This document shows positions 1-10,959 of a stretch of DNA of 64,000 nucleotides, one piece after another. Origin of the DNA: Gordius sp. MW1 (lineage: Eukaryota > Nematomorpha > Gordioida > Gordea > Gordiidae); contig OZ038526.1 in the NCBI GenBank assembly GCA_964036665.1, positions 24,428,001 through 24,492,000 of the forward strand, in the 5' to 3' direction. The notes beneath the pieces are model-generated. The model did no database searches, was not told the origin of the DNA, and saw only the letters and a program-made list of their open reading frames with translations. A program made the position numbers and the translations under genes. Within the stretch, counting starts at the first letter, position 1; each line of letters begins with the position of its first letter.

Positions 1-59
1 GTGGTCTTTTCCCCCCCATAGGCGCAATTTTTAGGGTCATTGTGTGGATTATAGATATG

Positions 60-545
60 CACTATTTTTTTGGTATAATTAGCCTCTGGTCCCACATGAT
101 TGAATAATAGGCCCAAGCCGGGACCGCTAATTTATGCAAATCACGGGCCCAGCCTAGGCGCTTCCCGATAAAATGCTTTTATATGTTACTGCTTTTTAAA
201 GGCAAATTTTTTGTCAATCTAAAAATATCATTTATTTATATGCTAAAATGTTCTATAATAATACGCATGTTAAGAAATTATAGGTGAAATAGATTATCAT
301 TTCATCCAACAAGCAACCCGCCGTTTATCATTTACTTTTATTGCTGAATTAAACCTTTTATTTCAAATATACAACTCTATAAGGCTAGTTACATTTAAAG
401 CCCTGCAAAATTAAATTTCTTCGGCCCGAGCCCGACGCCTCAGTTTTTATTTTTTCAGCGCCCGGCCCGAAATATATTTTTATTTTTGGCCTGATCTGAG
501 CCCGACCCGATTTATAAAATAGAAAATTTTCAACAAATTTATTTT
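60..545. repeat. Remnant of GC-subterminal hAT-type element
   Basis: Two clusters of GGCCC/GCCCGACCCG-type motifs (about 110-170 and 420-520) flank AT-rich filler. The same arrangement occurs in the better-preserved elements at 4,104-5,022, 34,582-35,654 and 44,536-45,312. Terminal repeats and a target duplication could not be resolved, so the borders are approximate. Confidence 0.4.
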
Positions 546-599
546 AGAATTAAAATTATTTTCACATATAAATACAAAATGCATTAAATTGTTATTACT

Positions 600-2145
600 C
601 GTAATTACAACAAAAGTTTTTTTCCTATAGCTGTTTGTCACACTTAGTGGTAGCTCCTTCAAGTAGTTTCTCCATGTATTCCTGCACTTACACCAGCTTC
701 GCTTTAGCTCATTTTATGTTTCCATTTCAGTTTAAGCTTCCATCTTTTTCGCTTACCTTCGACTTGCACATTCTTAATATATTTTGCCAGGTGACGTTCC
801 TCCCGTCTCTCCAAATGGCTGTACCATCTCAATCTTCTTACAACCCACTTTCTCCAAATCGGAACTACATTTAGTTTACCCCTTAAGCTTGATTCCTTAT
901 ATGGTCCTTTTGGCTTATTCCCAAGATCCATCTTAAAATTCGCATCTCCGGTGCAGCCAAGCTTTGCTCTTCTTTTGCCTTAAGCGCCCAGGTTTCCGCT
1001 CTATATAATATCGTGGGTACAATAACGGTGTTTAAAACCGTCCTTTCAATTTGAGTGGTTTGTGTTTGTCACATAGTACACCACTCAACTCCCTGAGTTT
1101 TAGCCAGCCTGCGTTTTTTATTGCCTTAATTTCGTTTTCCACACCCCCATCACATTGTACCTAGAACCAAGATATTTAAATTCCTTCTTACTGCTTAAAC
1201 ACAAGTCATCTATTTGCAGGTGTGTATCTTTGTATTCATTACCCAACTCCAAGCATACATATTCAGTTTTATCTCGGTTGACCCTAAGGCCTTTGCTTTA
1301 TATTCGCTCAATTTACACTTTTACCTGATTGCTAATTCCGCATTTGAGCCTGCGCACACCACTATATCGTCAGCAAAGAGCATTTTCCAAGGAAATTTGC
1401 TTTTCAGATCCTTAGTTTCCATTATTGTTATGAAGAGCAATGGACTTAATGTCGATCCTTGATGCACACCGACATTTAGACTGACTTCATTTGATGTACC
1501 ACTGGATGTCCGTAGTTTGATTTTTGCGTTTTTATACATATCCTTTGTTAACATTATATAAGCGTCGGGTACACAATTAAAACTCAGGCTGTCCCATATC
1601 AACTGCCTTGGCACTTTCTCGAAAGCTTTCTCAAGATAGATAAATCACGTGTGACGATCCTTTTGTTTTTTCTTATATAATTCCATAGGTCGCATCTGAA
1701 GTTGACCTTCCAGGCATGAACCCAAATTGCCGTTCAAATCTAATTCGGAGTCTAGCTTCTATAACCTTCACACCTTCATTACGTGACTTGTAACTTTGTC
1801 CCTCAATAGTTGTTGCATTCTTGTACATCTTCCTTCATTTTATAGATTGGTATAACATAGCTTTCCCTCCACTCATCAGGCCTCTTACCACTTGTATTTT
1901 GTTGAACAGCTTACAAGTAAATGTTGACCTAAGGGCCCTAGGGTTAAACTTTACATAGGTATATCATCAGGTCCCACGTCTCCACCCATGATCATCTTTT
2001 TAAGAACCTGGTCAACGTCTTCTTCTGACACTTCTAACTCTGCGTCATATTCATAGTTCCTGCTTTAGCAAAAGTCCGAAAACTTAATTTTATGGTGTAA
2101 TAATTTTTTATAGTATCCTTCCCAACGATCTATAATTTTATGGTC
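600..2145 (-). mobile_element. RTE-like LINE, 3' half (RT to 3' end), decayed
   Basis: On the minus strand this matches the 3' half of the LINE at 23,157-26,060 along its length. It starts at a segment also found near 24,560-24,700 and ends at the shared 3' terminus (plus-strand GAGCTGTTTGTCACA type sequence near 630). The open piece 1,321-1,614 includes MLFADDIVVCAGSN, the RT catalytic F/YADD block, and PRQLIWDSL from the preceding RT motif. Many frame breaks make it non-functional. About 100 bp of its 5' border (2,045-2,143) is present again at 3,205-3,305, so this block and the next LINE block are either two separate copies or one copy with an internal duplication. Confidence 0.75.
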
Positions 2146-2149
2146 CAGA

Positions 2150-3195
2150 TAAACACTTGCAAGGTTGACCCGAAACTTGACCCGACCCCCACCAGACCCG
2201 GGGTCGGGTTCCAGTTGAAAATTTTTGAAATGTCTTCAAGTCGGGTCTGAATTGGATTGATTTAAAATGCTTTCGAGTCGGTTCGGGTTTGGGTTAAACA
2301 TTTAAAATGCTTTTGCGGTCAGATTGGAATTAAAGCGTCGGTTCAAAGGTTATGAATCTTACATTGCAATTACACGGGACATATCTTAATAAAATGCTAA
2401 TATGCCTAATATTTTTAATTAATTTCGAAATGTATCAAAGATTATTTATTTATTAATTAAATTCCTTTTGTTCATTTAAATCTGATTGTTTTAATTTAGA
2501 CGCAAATTCAAATCTGACTCATGAAAGGTAAAATATATCAACAAAATAATATTTTTAAATTCTATTAGTGTGAAGTAGTAGTTCATTATTATTTAAACTA
2601 TATAAATATTTATTAATAAACCAAAATAATTATATTAAATGGTTCATTTGCAAAACTATATATTAAATTAATTAAAGGGACCTCCACGGGTGACCCTAAA
2701 CTCGACCTAATCCGGACCCGAGTCGGGTCGGGTCAGGTTTGGGTTGAAAATTTTAAAATGCTTTCGGATCGGGATTTAAAGCGCCATAGGTTAGGATACA
2801 TTGCAAAATACGCGGGACATATCTTTAAAATTAATTATGTATATTATTTTTAATTAATAACGAAATGTATAATTAAAGATCATTCATTCATTTAATTAAG
2901 TTCCTTTTGTTTATTTAAATCTGATTGTTTTAATTTGGGCGCAAATTTAAATATGACTCGTGAAATGTAAAATATATCGACAAAATAATATTTTTAAATA
3001 TTTAAATAGTGTGATGTGATAGTTCATTATTAATTTAAACTACATAAATATATATTCGTAAACCAGAATGAAAGTAAGTTTTAAATGGTTTATTTGCAAA
3101 CAATATATTTCAAATTTATTGCGACCCGATATTGTAGATACTTTCATATTTGTACATCACTATAATAAATAATTTAAATAAATTTAATAATCAAA
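2150..3195. repeat. Two-unit tandem of a GC-subterminal MITE-like repeat between LINE blocks
   Basis: Two direct copies of a roughly 450-500 bp unit (about 2,160-2,690 and 2,690-3,150). Each starts with a GACCC/GGGTCGGGT-rich stretch ending in GGTTGAAAATTTT and continues with near-identical AT-rich sequence; for example CCTTTTGTTCATTTAAATC in unit 1 matches CCTTTTGTTTATTTAAATC in unit 2. No coding capacity was seen. It lies between two minus-strand LINE blocks and probably inserted into LINE sequence. Confidence 0.6.
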
Positions 3196-3196
3196 A

Positions 3197-4103
3197 TCCT
3201 GGATCATCTTTATAGTTCTTGCTTTTGCAGTGGTCCGAATAACAATTTTCATTGTTTAATAATTCTTTTTAGTATTCTTCCCAACGATCTATGATTTGAT
3301 GTCCTTGCTCTTTATTTCACGTTTACCATATCCTTTAATTTCCTTGCCCTGGTGTTTGCGATTTTGTAGATCATTCTTTCCCCTTCTTTACAAGTTAACT
3401 TGACGTTCAAAATCTCGTAGACATCAGTTTTAGCCTTGGCTAAACAACGTTTTGCCTCATTTAAGCTTTCACATATGCCAAGATTGTTTCTTCATTTCTG
3501 TGCCTGACCATAATTTGTAAAGCTTTCTTATCAACTAGACCAGGCGTTGCACGTCTTCGTTCCACCACCATGTCTCCTTATCTTCTTGTATACCTGGGTT
3601 GCCTACTCCTAGAACACATCTTGCTACTGAACGTACCGTGTTAGCAATGTTATTCCACATATCGTTCATTCTGTTGATCTTATTTGTAGCCGTTCAATTA
3701 CTTGATCATTGTAAGCATCTTAATTAGGTAGCCGGAGCCATTAGATTTTCCCATTTCGTCTCTTAGGCTTTTGTGTTTTAGCCTTGGAGATGACATAGTC
3801 CATCACAACAAGTCTATGCTTGGCTGCAATAGCTTCACCTGGTATAACCTTCAAATCGCCTACATTCTTTGTTTGATATTAAGAGGTGGTCAATCTGCGA
3901 AGACCGATTAAATGATTTATATTCTTTTTGAGGAAGGTATTTGTGATGGCCAAATCAAAAGCCACAGCTGTTTTTATACTTCGTCCTTCATCGTTTCTCT
4001 CTCCGTAACAATATCCACCATGGTACCGTTCAATACCTTCTCTTGTTTTGCCTACGTGACCATTCATATCCGCCTTAATTTTAACTATCTCGGCTCTGGG
4101 TAT
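3197..4103 (-). mobile_element. RTE-like LINE, endonuclease/linker part, left of hAT insertion
   Basis: Minus-strand LINE sequence that aligns with 24,600-25,520 of the second LINE copy. It covers the region between endonuclease and reverse transcriptase. The fragment 3,879-4,067 reads MNGHVGKTREGIERYHGGYC, the typical NGHVG...GRYHGG block of the RTE-type endonuclease C-terminus. It is interrupted at 4,104 by a hAT-type element and resumes at 5,023. Confidence 0.75.
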
Positions 4104-5022
4104 CAGAGGCCAGAAATGCCAGGCACGCTTTACGGCCCGCCCGGCCCAATTCGGGCATAATTATTACTAAATCATAATATATTATCTTGTCACTATTTTA
4201 TTAGATTGTATATCGCGAATGCTGCCACCCCCATGTGAACTTTGCCCGATTCCATTTATTAGCTACGTTTATGGAAAAGATTGAAATATATACAATACAC
4301 ATGTGTGCCGTCTAGACTTAAAACAACCGCCATGCCATTTTTACACAATGTATGCACTCATAAGTGTTTAATTCTAATTCATATAATTTTTTAACCAATA
4401 AAATTTGATACAATCGCCTTATTTATTTCTTAATCTACGCTATTAATAATTTTTAATTTCTATAGTAATTAATTTCCATATCATTATTTTTTGCCCCTAT
4501 TCATTCGCCCTTTATATTCTCTAATCTAAGCTATCATTTTTTTATAATATATAATTAATTCACAACCATTCTTTTTTGCTTTGAGTAAAAATTTTCTCCA
4601 TTATATTCTATAGCAAAGTAAGTATTACTAATTGAAATAATTTTTTAAACCCAAATGCATTAGCAATTAATCTATTAAATGTGGGACCATTTTTTAATAG
4701 TGGTTGAAAGATTGGGATTGCACAAATTTGGGTCTAACAGGCAAATTTAATTAATAGAGCCGGGCAGCTCTATTGGTTCCGGCATGGCAGAGTGGACACT
4801 TAGAAAAGTTCAAGCGGGCAATTTAATTAAAAATTTGAACCGGGCCGAGTTCGGACAAATAATTTTAAACAAATCTGACCTCTGTTTGGGATCGCATAAA
4901 TTTTGGACCCGGCCCGATTCGGGCGGGTCCTGACGGACACTTAGATGGGTTTGGGCGGGCAATATTAAAAAATTAATTTGGACCGGGTTCGGGCAGAAAT
5001 TTCCAAATAAATTGGACCTCTG
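4104..5022. mobile_element. hAT-type non-autonomous element inserted in LINE
   Basis: The element begins CAGAGGCCA and ends with the inverse, TGGACCTCTG, and is flanked by 8-bp near-duplications (CTGGGTAT at 4,096-4,103; CCTGGTAT at 5,023-5,030). The paralogous LINE at 23-26 kb shows the empty site (CTGGGTAT at 25,519-25,526 running straight on), which confirms the insertion. CAGAG termini and an 8-bp target duplication are typical of the hAT superfamily. The subterminal regions are rich in GGCCCGGCCC-like motifs and the interior is AT-rich without an ORF. Confidence 0.8.
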
Positions 5023-5545
5023 CCTGGTATCATGTCCAGCGCTTTGTCTAACTCTTCCCGAAAGTCATCCTTTTCTTCACCTGTGTATCCTGTTTGTGGA
5101 GCATAACAGGACACTACATTAATCCTTTCACCTTCTATACATAGTTTCAACATCGAGCCGCCCACTTTTTCTTCGTACCTCAATGACTTATCCTGCAGAT
5201 GTGAGGCTAGTATGATTGCCACGTCATTTTTATTCGTTTCTATGTCATTGAAGTAAAATTTAGAGCTTTCACCTATCATCCTTGCTTTTGCGCCTTTCCA
5301 TCTTGTTGCTTGCACACATGCTATATCGACCCGTCGCTTGCTGAGGATTCAACTTCTCGGAATTTCGCAGTCGTTCCAACATTTAGAGTGCCCACTCTCA
5401 ATCTTGTCTTTAGTAAACTAGTTTATTTAACTATAACCGTTTACGGAAGATGTAATGACCCTCGTTGACTTTTCACGTGATACGGGGGCCTACCATGCGC
5501 GTCGCGGAGGACGCCGGCCTTTCATTTCTTTCATAGAGCACTTGT
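5023..5545 (-). mobile_element. RTE-like LINE, endonuclease N-terminal part and 5' end
   Basis: This continues the LINE interrupted at 4,104. The minus-strand piece 4,965-5,315 encodes an apurinic-type endonuclease segment (QATRWKGAKARM..., the ETRWKG motif, then ASHLQDK and NVVSCYAPQTG), with the motif order of the EN domain of RTE LINEs. The 5' end around 5,490-5,545 matches the 5' end of the 23-26 kb copy (CATGCGCGTCG...GGAGGACGC). Frame breaks indicate a pseudogene. Confidence 0.75.
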
Positions 5546-6110
5546 AGTAATGCGGAAAAACCGAGAAAATTCTCGGTCTCGTCTCGTCTCAAAAAATCGT
5601 GACGAGACGAGAAGAGAATTTAAAAAACTGACCCGAGATCGAGACGAGAATTTTAATATCGAGACGAGACGATACGCGGTTTTTTCGGCGAGATCTCGAC
5701 TTTTTATTGATCGTTAGATTTTAGTAAATTATTGTGTATTTATTTGCGTGATTTGCATTTAAGGTATTAAGTTTATGTATGGAAAATATGTAATATTAAA
5801 AAAAAATTTAACTTTAGTACATATTATATATTTTTGGGAAAAATTTATTTGGCAATCATTTACCTAAGTATGGTTAACTCTTAGGGTATGTGAATAATTT
5901 TATAATATATTTATCACGTATTTGTATCCATAGCATTTTTAAATATTACAAAATTTTAGTAAAGAGTTCTGATGGAATAGCAAATATTACTAAAGCATAT
6001 TTGGATTTCGCAGTTGCTCATCCTGCATGATGCAATAATTATAAATTGGTGGGCAATCAGTTTGAATTATTATAAAAGTTATAAGATGGCTCGAGATTTT
6101 TGAGCACCCG
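5545..6110. repeat. GAGACGAGACG-rich repeat, probably a MITE
   Basis: Directly abutting the LINE 5' end is a stretch with clustered CTCGTCTCGTCTC and its complement GAGACGAGA (5,560-5,700), followed by AT-rich DNA that ends near GGCTCGAGATTTTTGAGC. The inverted motifs suggest subterminal repeats of a DNA transposon, but I could not fix the ends or a target duplication. Confidence 0.35.
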
Positions 6111-6662
6111 CCTAACGATTTCAAAAGTACAATAGAGTATTTAATGACATCGTAATAGATTATAAGATAAAATTAGGGCAAAATTTTATAATAAACAGGA
6201 GGAAAAAGCTGAAGTTTGGAAGCTATTTTAGGTATGGTGTACGAGATAATTATTTGATATCGAGTTGGGTTATTTCAATCATATTTTATAAAAGATTAGT
6301 TTGCTTTAGTTCTGTGGTGTTCAACCTAAACCCCCCCCACACATACTTACACTTATACCCTACGATTTTTATAGTTATCCAATTTAATTATGGCAAATTT
6401 ATTTTATGACTGATGAGTCATCGTTGTTACCACGAGATGGTACCACTTCGCTTTTTAACACCTATCTCGAGCGAGCGAATTTAATTACTTCGCGTTAGTT
6501 AGTGTTATTGCACAATCATCATTATTCATTAATTCTGGAAGACTAATTAATTTTAGAAAGATAATTGTCCTCCCTTTTTGGGGGAGGACCGAAATTCTAA
6601 TAATTCATTAACTTATGGGATTCCTTAATTGGAGCTATCCTTTAGAAAATATTATTCTCCGA
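6111..6662. other. Intergenic, no gene seen
   Basis: AT-rich sequence. It contains a C-rich run near 6,330 and a CTGATGAG motif at about 6,412 that I tested as a hammerhead core and rejected. No supportable ORF. Confidence 0.5.
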
Positions 6663-6689
6663 TTAAATAAATAAATTAGTTGTCTGAGC

Positions 6690-7170
6690 CAAGATAAGGC
6701 TCAGACTTATACAAAATAAGTTCCGGCCGGACTCGGGTTGCCTCATCAGGCCCGACCCGAGCCCGAGGTCCGATTGTTTTGTTAATTTCTGCCCGAGTTT
6801 AGCCCGCCGATTGGGTTTGGCAGGGCCGGGTCGGGCTTTGGGGGGCCCGTGCAGGGCTCTAGTTATATTTAACGAAACTTGCCAAGTTTTGTTAATTTCC
6901 AATATTATTAAAAATAATAACTTACGGGATCAACTTAAAAATCACAAGACCTATAAATACGTGATAAGGAAAAACTAATATTGATTAAATCATTCTTGTA
7001 ATATTTAAAAGTAATATAATCTGATAGATAATTTTAAAAACAAACCAATTCTAGAACATTAAAGTACAAAAAATTATTTTACTGGTCAGAGCTGTGTCTA
7101 CTTATAGATAGGCCCATCCTAACTCATTTGGTTATCATAAAGCTCGGCCAGGCCCGGCCCATAATTTTTT
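6690..7170. repeat. GC-subterminal hAT-type remnants
   Basis: A GGCCCGACCCGAGCCC-rich block at 6,720-6,865 ends TGCAGGGCTCTA, resembling the TGCAG..CTCTA termini of the elements at 45,312 and 62,832. A second short block (7,105-7,165, AGATAGGCCC...GGCCCGGCCC) lies nearby. These are either the two ends of one element or two separate fragments. Confidence 0.4.
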
Positions 7171-7499
7171 TTAACAAAATACCCATCCATGCCCTCAACC
7201 TTTATAAGCCATTCGCAACCCTGAATTTTGTTATTTTAACTTTGCCGACATCTACATTTAATAAAGTTGGCTGTATCATGATGAAATATCAAATGGAAGT
7301 CAACATGTTAAACGCTCGGAAAAATTTATTTATATACTTTATTACCAAAAATTTGGCCTGTATTAGCATCTTACTCTTCAATTTTAGAAGTTAAGATAGT
7401 TTTTTTTAGCAAAATCATTTTTATTTTCGTTTTTAACGGTCACTAAATTTTGATTTAAATTGTCTAAGAATTAATGATTTTCATCTAAAACTAAGTCTC

Positions 7500-8280
7500 A
7501 AATTCAGTAAGTGTGCGCAACTACGCAGTCTCCTACGCGCAGTCTCCCATGCGCCTGCGCAGCCATGCGCAGTTTTCTATGCGCGTCTTTCCCCTCTCCC
7601 CTCTCTCCCCTTAGCTTTGTTAAACGCGTGCTATTGCCAGCTGCGCTGGCAAGTCAAGCGTGGATTAATAAGATCATTGTACTTTAATATACAGTTTATA
7701 TTTTTCCGATATACGTAAATCTCGTTCGACTAATATCTTTTTCCTTCGCGTACCGAACATTCTCTCGCGAAGATTATAATATATTGATATCTTCGCGCAT
7801 TCTATTATTTTGGGCATAATAAAATAATGTAAGAATAAAATGATTGGTTTCGATTAATAAGATTAATTAAATATTCACTTTTTTATATTTTATTTGTAAG
7901 AAAAAATAAAAAAATGCGTTAATATTTAAATCAATCTTATTTATTGAAACCAATCATTTTATTCTTACCTTATTTTATTACATTTTATTTTATCTGAATA
8001 TTTCTATATATTTTAACCGAATCATATTATGATGCCCAAGAATTCAGAATGCGCGAAGATAAGAAGGGATACAAATAAGATATTATGTGTATTAAAGTAC
8101 AAAAGATCTCATTAATTTACGCTTGATTTGCCAGCGCAGCTGGCATTAGCACGCGTATAACAAAGCGAGGGGGAGAGGGGGGAAAAGACGCGCATAATAG
8201 ACTGCGCATGGCTGCGCCTGCACATGCGAGGCTGTGCATAACTTATTGAGCATGCGCAACCACAACACCATACCCTTCAA
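7500..8280. repeat. CpG-rich palindromic repeat family, inverted pair of A modules
   Basis: Two arms of about 350-380 bp in opposite orientation (7,500-7,890 forward; 7,925-8,280 reverse) around a short AT-rich centre. Each arm carries, in order, a TGCGCA-rich block, a CT-rich tract, TATACGCGTGCTA-type sequence, the 17-bp palindrome TGCCAGCTGCGCTGGCA (7,635-7,651; 8,129-8,145), then AAATGATTGGTTTCGAT near the centre. The same module recurs at 9.34, 59.04, 59.77 and 61.78 kb. No transposase or RT is encoded here and the element class is unknown. Confidence 0.7.
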
Positions 8281-8990
8281 GATAACTTCTTCCGACCCGA
8301 GTGTTGACTCTCTCTCAACACGGTCGTCAGACCTGAGTTTCTGACCGCCTACGTTTTTCTATAGTCCCTTGTTCGGGCGTATGTATCGAATATGTTTAAC
8401 GTTTCCTGGATCGTTTCCTGCTCGGTCTTTCAATTGGTCTTTTCTATTGGATTTCATTATTGGCCCTAAAATTGAATCGCACTTCCCCATCGAACTCTGC
8501 GGGGGGAGGTTATTGTAAGGTAACGTCACATTGATGGCTAACGATTGACCACGTATATCTGAGCGTCGTTGGGTTCAGGATACTCTACCGGATTTTCGTT
8601 AACGCAACGCAAAGTAGCTTTTTTGATTACCCCATAGAGTGAGACAGAAACATCTTTGCCACCCTAAGTTGTTCAGGCCGCTCCTCAATAAGAGCTGCTA
8701 GCCTCTAGACCACCAGAGTTCGGATATTTCCGTTAAATTATCAGCGACGTCGCTATACCACACATCAGCTATCGGCGCCGACATAGACACCAGCGACATC
8801 ACTAAGTGTAAAAAATTGTCACAGGCGTTTCTCGCACAAAATGCAACTCGCCTTCAGAAGAAACTACCCTCGTCAACTAAAGAAAAACAAGACAAAACCA
8901 AGGATATGAAACCCACCAAAAACAGAAATTCAAATAGATATACCAATTATTCAAAACCCTCTGTAATTCTCAAGGCCTAAATACTTTATG
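8281..8990 (+). repeat. C module of the CpG-rich repeat, with a degraded ORF of unknown function
   Basis: This is the reverse complement of 61,210-61,780: shared stretches include GATAACTTC, CCCGAACAAGG and the CCATCGAACT/poly-G segment. On the plus strand a frame without stops from about 8,710 to 8,980 reads ...SLYHTSAIGADIDTSDITK then KLSQAFLAQNATRLQKKLPS and a Lys-rich tail ending ILKA-stop. The counterpart near 61.3 kb has frame breaks. I do not recognise the protein. Conservation in two distant copies suggests it was the start of an element-encoded ORF read away from the palindrome module. Confidence 0.5.
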
Positions 8991-9339
8991 TTTGGTAAGA
9001 TAGAATTTAGCGAACAAACACACTTGAATTACTCACATATTATAAATTAAAAATGAATGTTTACGAAATTATGTTGTAACCAATATTTAAACCCCCCCAC
9101 TACGCGTATTTAGCGGTCTGCGCAGGCGCAAGAACTGATAATTTTTAAAATAACACGTATCGATAATTTTACATATATTTATTCCTTATTTTTTTATGAT
9201 TAATGATGAAATCTCGTCGAATGTAAAGCTTAGAAGAAATAAATTATATTGTTACGTTCGCGGTTGAGTCTTTACCTTTCCCCCTGTCGGTCCAAAAAAT
9301 CCCCAACTCCCTATATTCGTAAATCACATCTCAAAGATG
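8991..9339. other. Intergenic spacer, no gene seen
   Basis: AT-rich sequence with a short CCCCCCC tract near 9,095. Nothing coding can be supported. Confidence 0.5.
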
Positions 9340-9655
9340 TGAATTTTTTTTGTCTGCGCATGCGCAGCCAGACGCAATTACCTATTGCGCAGTCTCCTAT
9401 GCGCAGTCTATCATGCGCGTTTCCCCCCCCCCCTCTTCCCTCTCTCTCCCTCGCTTTGTTATACGCGTGCTAATGCCAGCTGCGCTAGCAAATCAAGCGT
9501 GAATCAATAAGATTATTGTACTTTAATAAACAGTTGATATTTTCCGATATATGTAAATCTCGTTCATATATAATATCTTTTTCGTTCGCGCTCCGAACAT
9601 TCTCTCGCTCGGATTATAATATATGGATATCTTCGCGCATTCTATGATTTTGGGC
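9340..9655 (+). repeat. CpG-rich palindromic repeat, A module
   Basis: Forward copy of the A module: TGCGCA-rich start, C/CT tract (9,422-9,450), TATACGCGTGCTAA, and the palindrome at 9,474-9,490 with one mismatch. It continues to ATTTTGGGCAT, where the sequence breaks into the retroelement fragment that follows. In the uninterrupted copy at 7.8 kb the GGGCAT runs directly into AATAAAATAATG. Confidence 0.7.
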
Positions 9656-10440
9656 ATTATCCCAGGGACCTTCTTCCCCATAACCTCAAGACAAAAGGAT
9701 TGGGATGCTGGCCTCGTATCGCGCTCCGTTGATTACCTCTTATCGAGTTGCGACGCCCGCCAGCACTTCAACCTTAAATCTTTGGTTTTTGACGGATCGG
9801 GTCACGAGTGGCTAGAAGCTTATCCTTGTTCACTTTCTGGATTGATGTTGGAGGACCCAGAGCTAGCATACTTCATCGCCCTCAGACTAGGAATTCCCTA
9901 TTCAAAGGAATATTCCTGCCGCAACTGCTCCCAGAGCGTAGACTTTTATGCAAGGCACCCCCTACACTGCCTTTACAATAAATTTAAATACATAAGGCAC
10001 GAAAAGGTAAATAGCCCTATCCAAGCCGCTTTTAAAAAAGCCAATATCCCGTCTGTTTTAGAGCCGTCAGACCCTTCGTTGGAGGGAAGGATGCGATTAG
10101 ACGGCTCTACCCACATCCCTTAGCAAAAAGGTCTACCCCTTAAATGGCATTTCACCTGCATAGAGATTTTCGTCCCCTCTAACCAAACTACAACGCTCTG
10201 ACCCTCGTCGAACACCGCAAAACGGTAAAATACCAGGCCCCTACCCTCTAATATCTTTACCCCTAAAGTTGCCTGGTGTTCTGGGACTTTTGGTCCTGCC
10301 GCCATCAAGCTTTTTAAAGATATCAGCCATCGCTGCCAGCCCTTTAAATATTCCACAAATTTTTTACTTAAACAAAAAATTGGTATTTATAGCAAAGTAC
10401 AATCTTACATTCATGGCCGACAGTTGGCCACTTTTATTTG
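9656..10440 (+). pseudogene. Retroelement RT polyprotein C-terminal fragment (Cys/His module plus PD-(D/E)XK-like nuclease region)
   Basis: The open frame to 10,123 contains SRQKDWDAGLV...YLLSSC, HEWLEAYP, FIALRLGIPY, a Cys/His module CRNCSQSVDFYARHPLHC and EGRMRLDGSTHIP, then TAG where related proteins have Trp. Beyond the stop, homology continues in pieces: KGLPLKWHFTCIEIFVPSN, then WCSGTFGPAAIKLFKDISHR and a C-terminal helix-rich tail. From memory of the family, this is the block found downstream of reverse transcriptase in a widespread class of metazoan retroelements, with a restriction-like nuclease core (RPD...W.D). The fragment is 5'-truncated, has at least three stops, and interrupts a CpG-rich repeat copy between its A and B parts. 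The exact retroelement class is not assigned. Confidence 0.65.
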
Positions 10441-10555
10441 TGACGCTTTATAATTATAATTTTTTTTTATTTTGTTTTATACCCGCTCTTATATTTTTAG
10501 AATTTTAACACTTCGTTTTTTATAATGTTATTACGTTCAAATAATAAACGGATCC

Positions 10556-10640
10556 GGTTAAAATAAAATAAGGTAAAAATGAAATGATTGGTTTCGATAA
10601 GATTGATTAAATATTCACGGTGTTTTTGTATTTCTTTTCA
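10556..10640 (+). repeat. CpG-rich repeat, B part resuming after the RT fragment
   Basis: AAATAAAATAAGGTAAAAATG followed by AAATGATTGGTTTCGAT and ATTAAATATTCAC matches the inner part of the 7.5-kb arm (7,815-7,880), so the A-B repeat was split by the fragment at 9,656-10,555. Confidence 0.6.
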
Positions 10641-10958
10641 GTAAGGTAATTAAAATTTTTATCAACGCAACTCTAGCAAAAGTTCTATTAATATCATCGA
10701 GTATTTCCAAATTTAAAAGCATTTAAAAATTTTATTCTATCATTGTATATTTCCATATAAATCTGAAATTTTTTCCATTTTTCTTTGTCATTTGGGGGGG
10801 GGGTCAAATAGACATACCACCGCCCCCCTTGCCTACGCCACATCCTTAATTTTCAATTTACTTTAGAATTCATTAGAAGTGGTGCTTTTTCTAGAGTAGA
10901 AATTAATGATAAAATTCACCTAGGAATAATTAATCCTTAGGATATAATAAATTGTACA
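10641..10958. other. Spacer with poly-G and C-rich tracts
   Basis: AT-rich sequence with a G9-type run near 10,795 and CGCCCCCCTTGCCTACGCCAC, resembling the ends of the CATGGG-type MITEs at 48,019 and 53,717. No gene. Confidence 0.4.
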
Positions 10959-10959
10959 C

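Noticed and set aside
6405-6460. CTGATGAG motif, possible hammerhead ribozyme core
   Set aside because: No downstream GAAA core strand and no helix III/cleavage-site arrangement; the following GGTACC palindrome does not supply helix II correctly.
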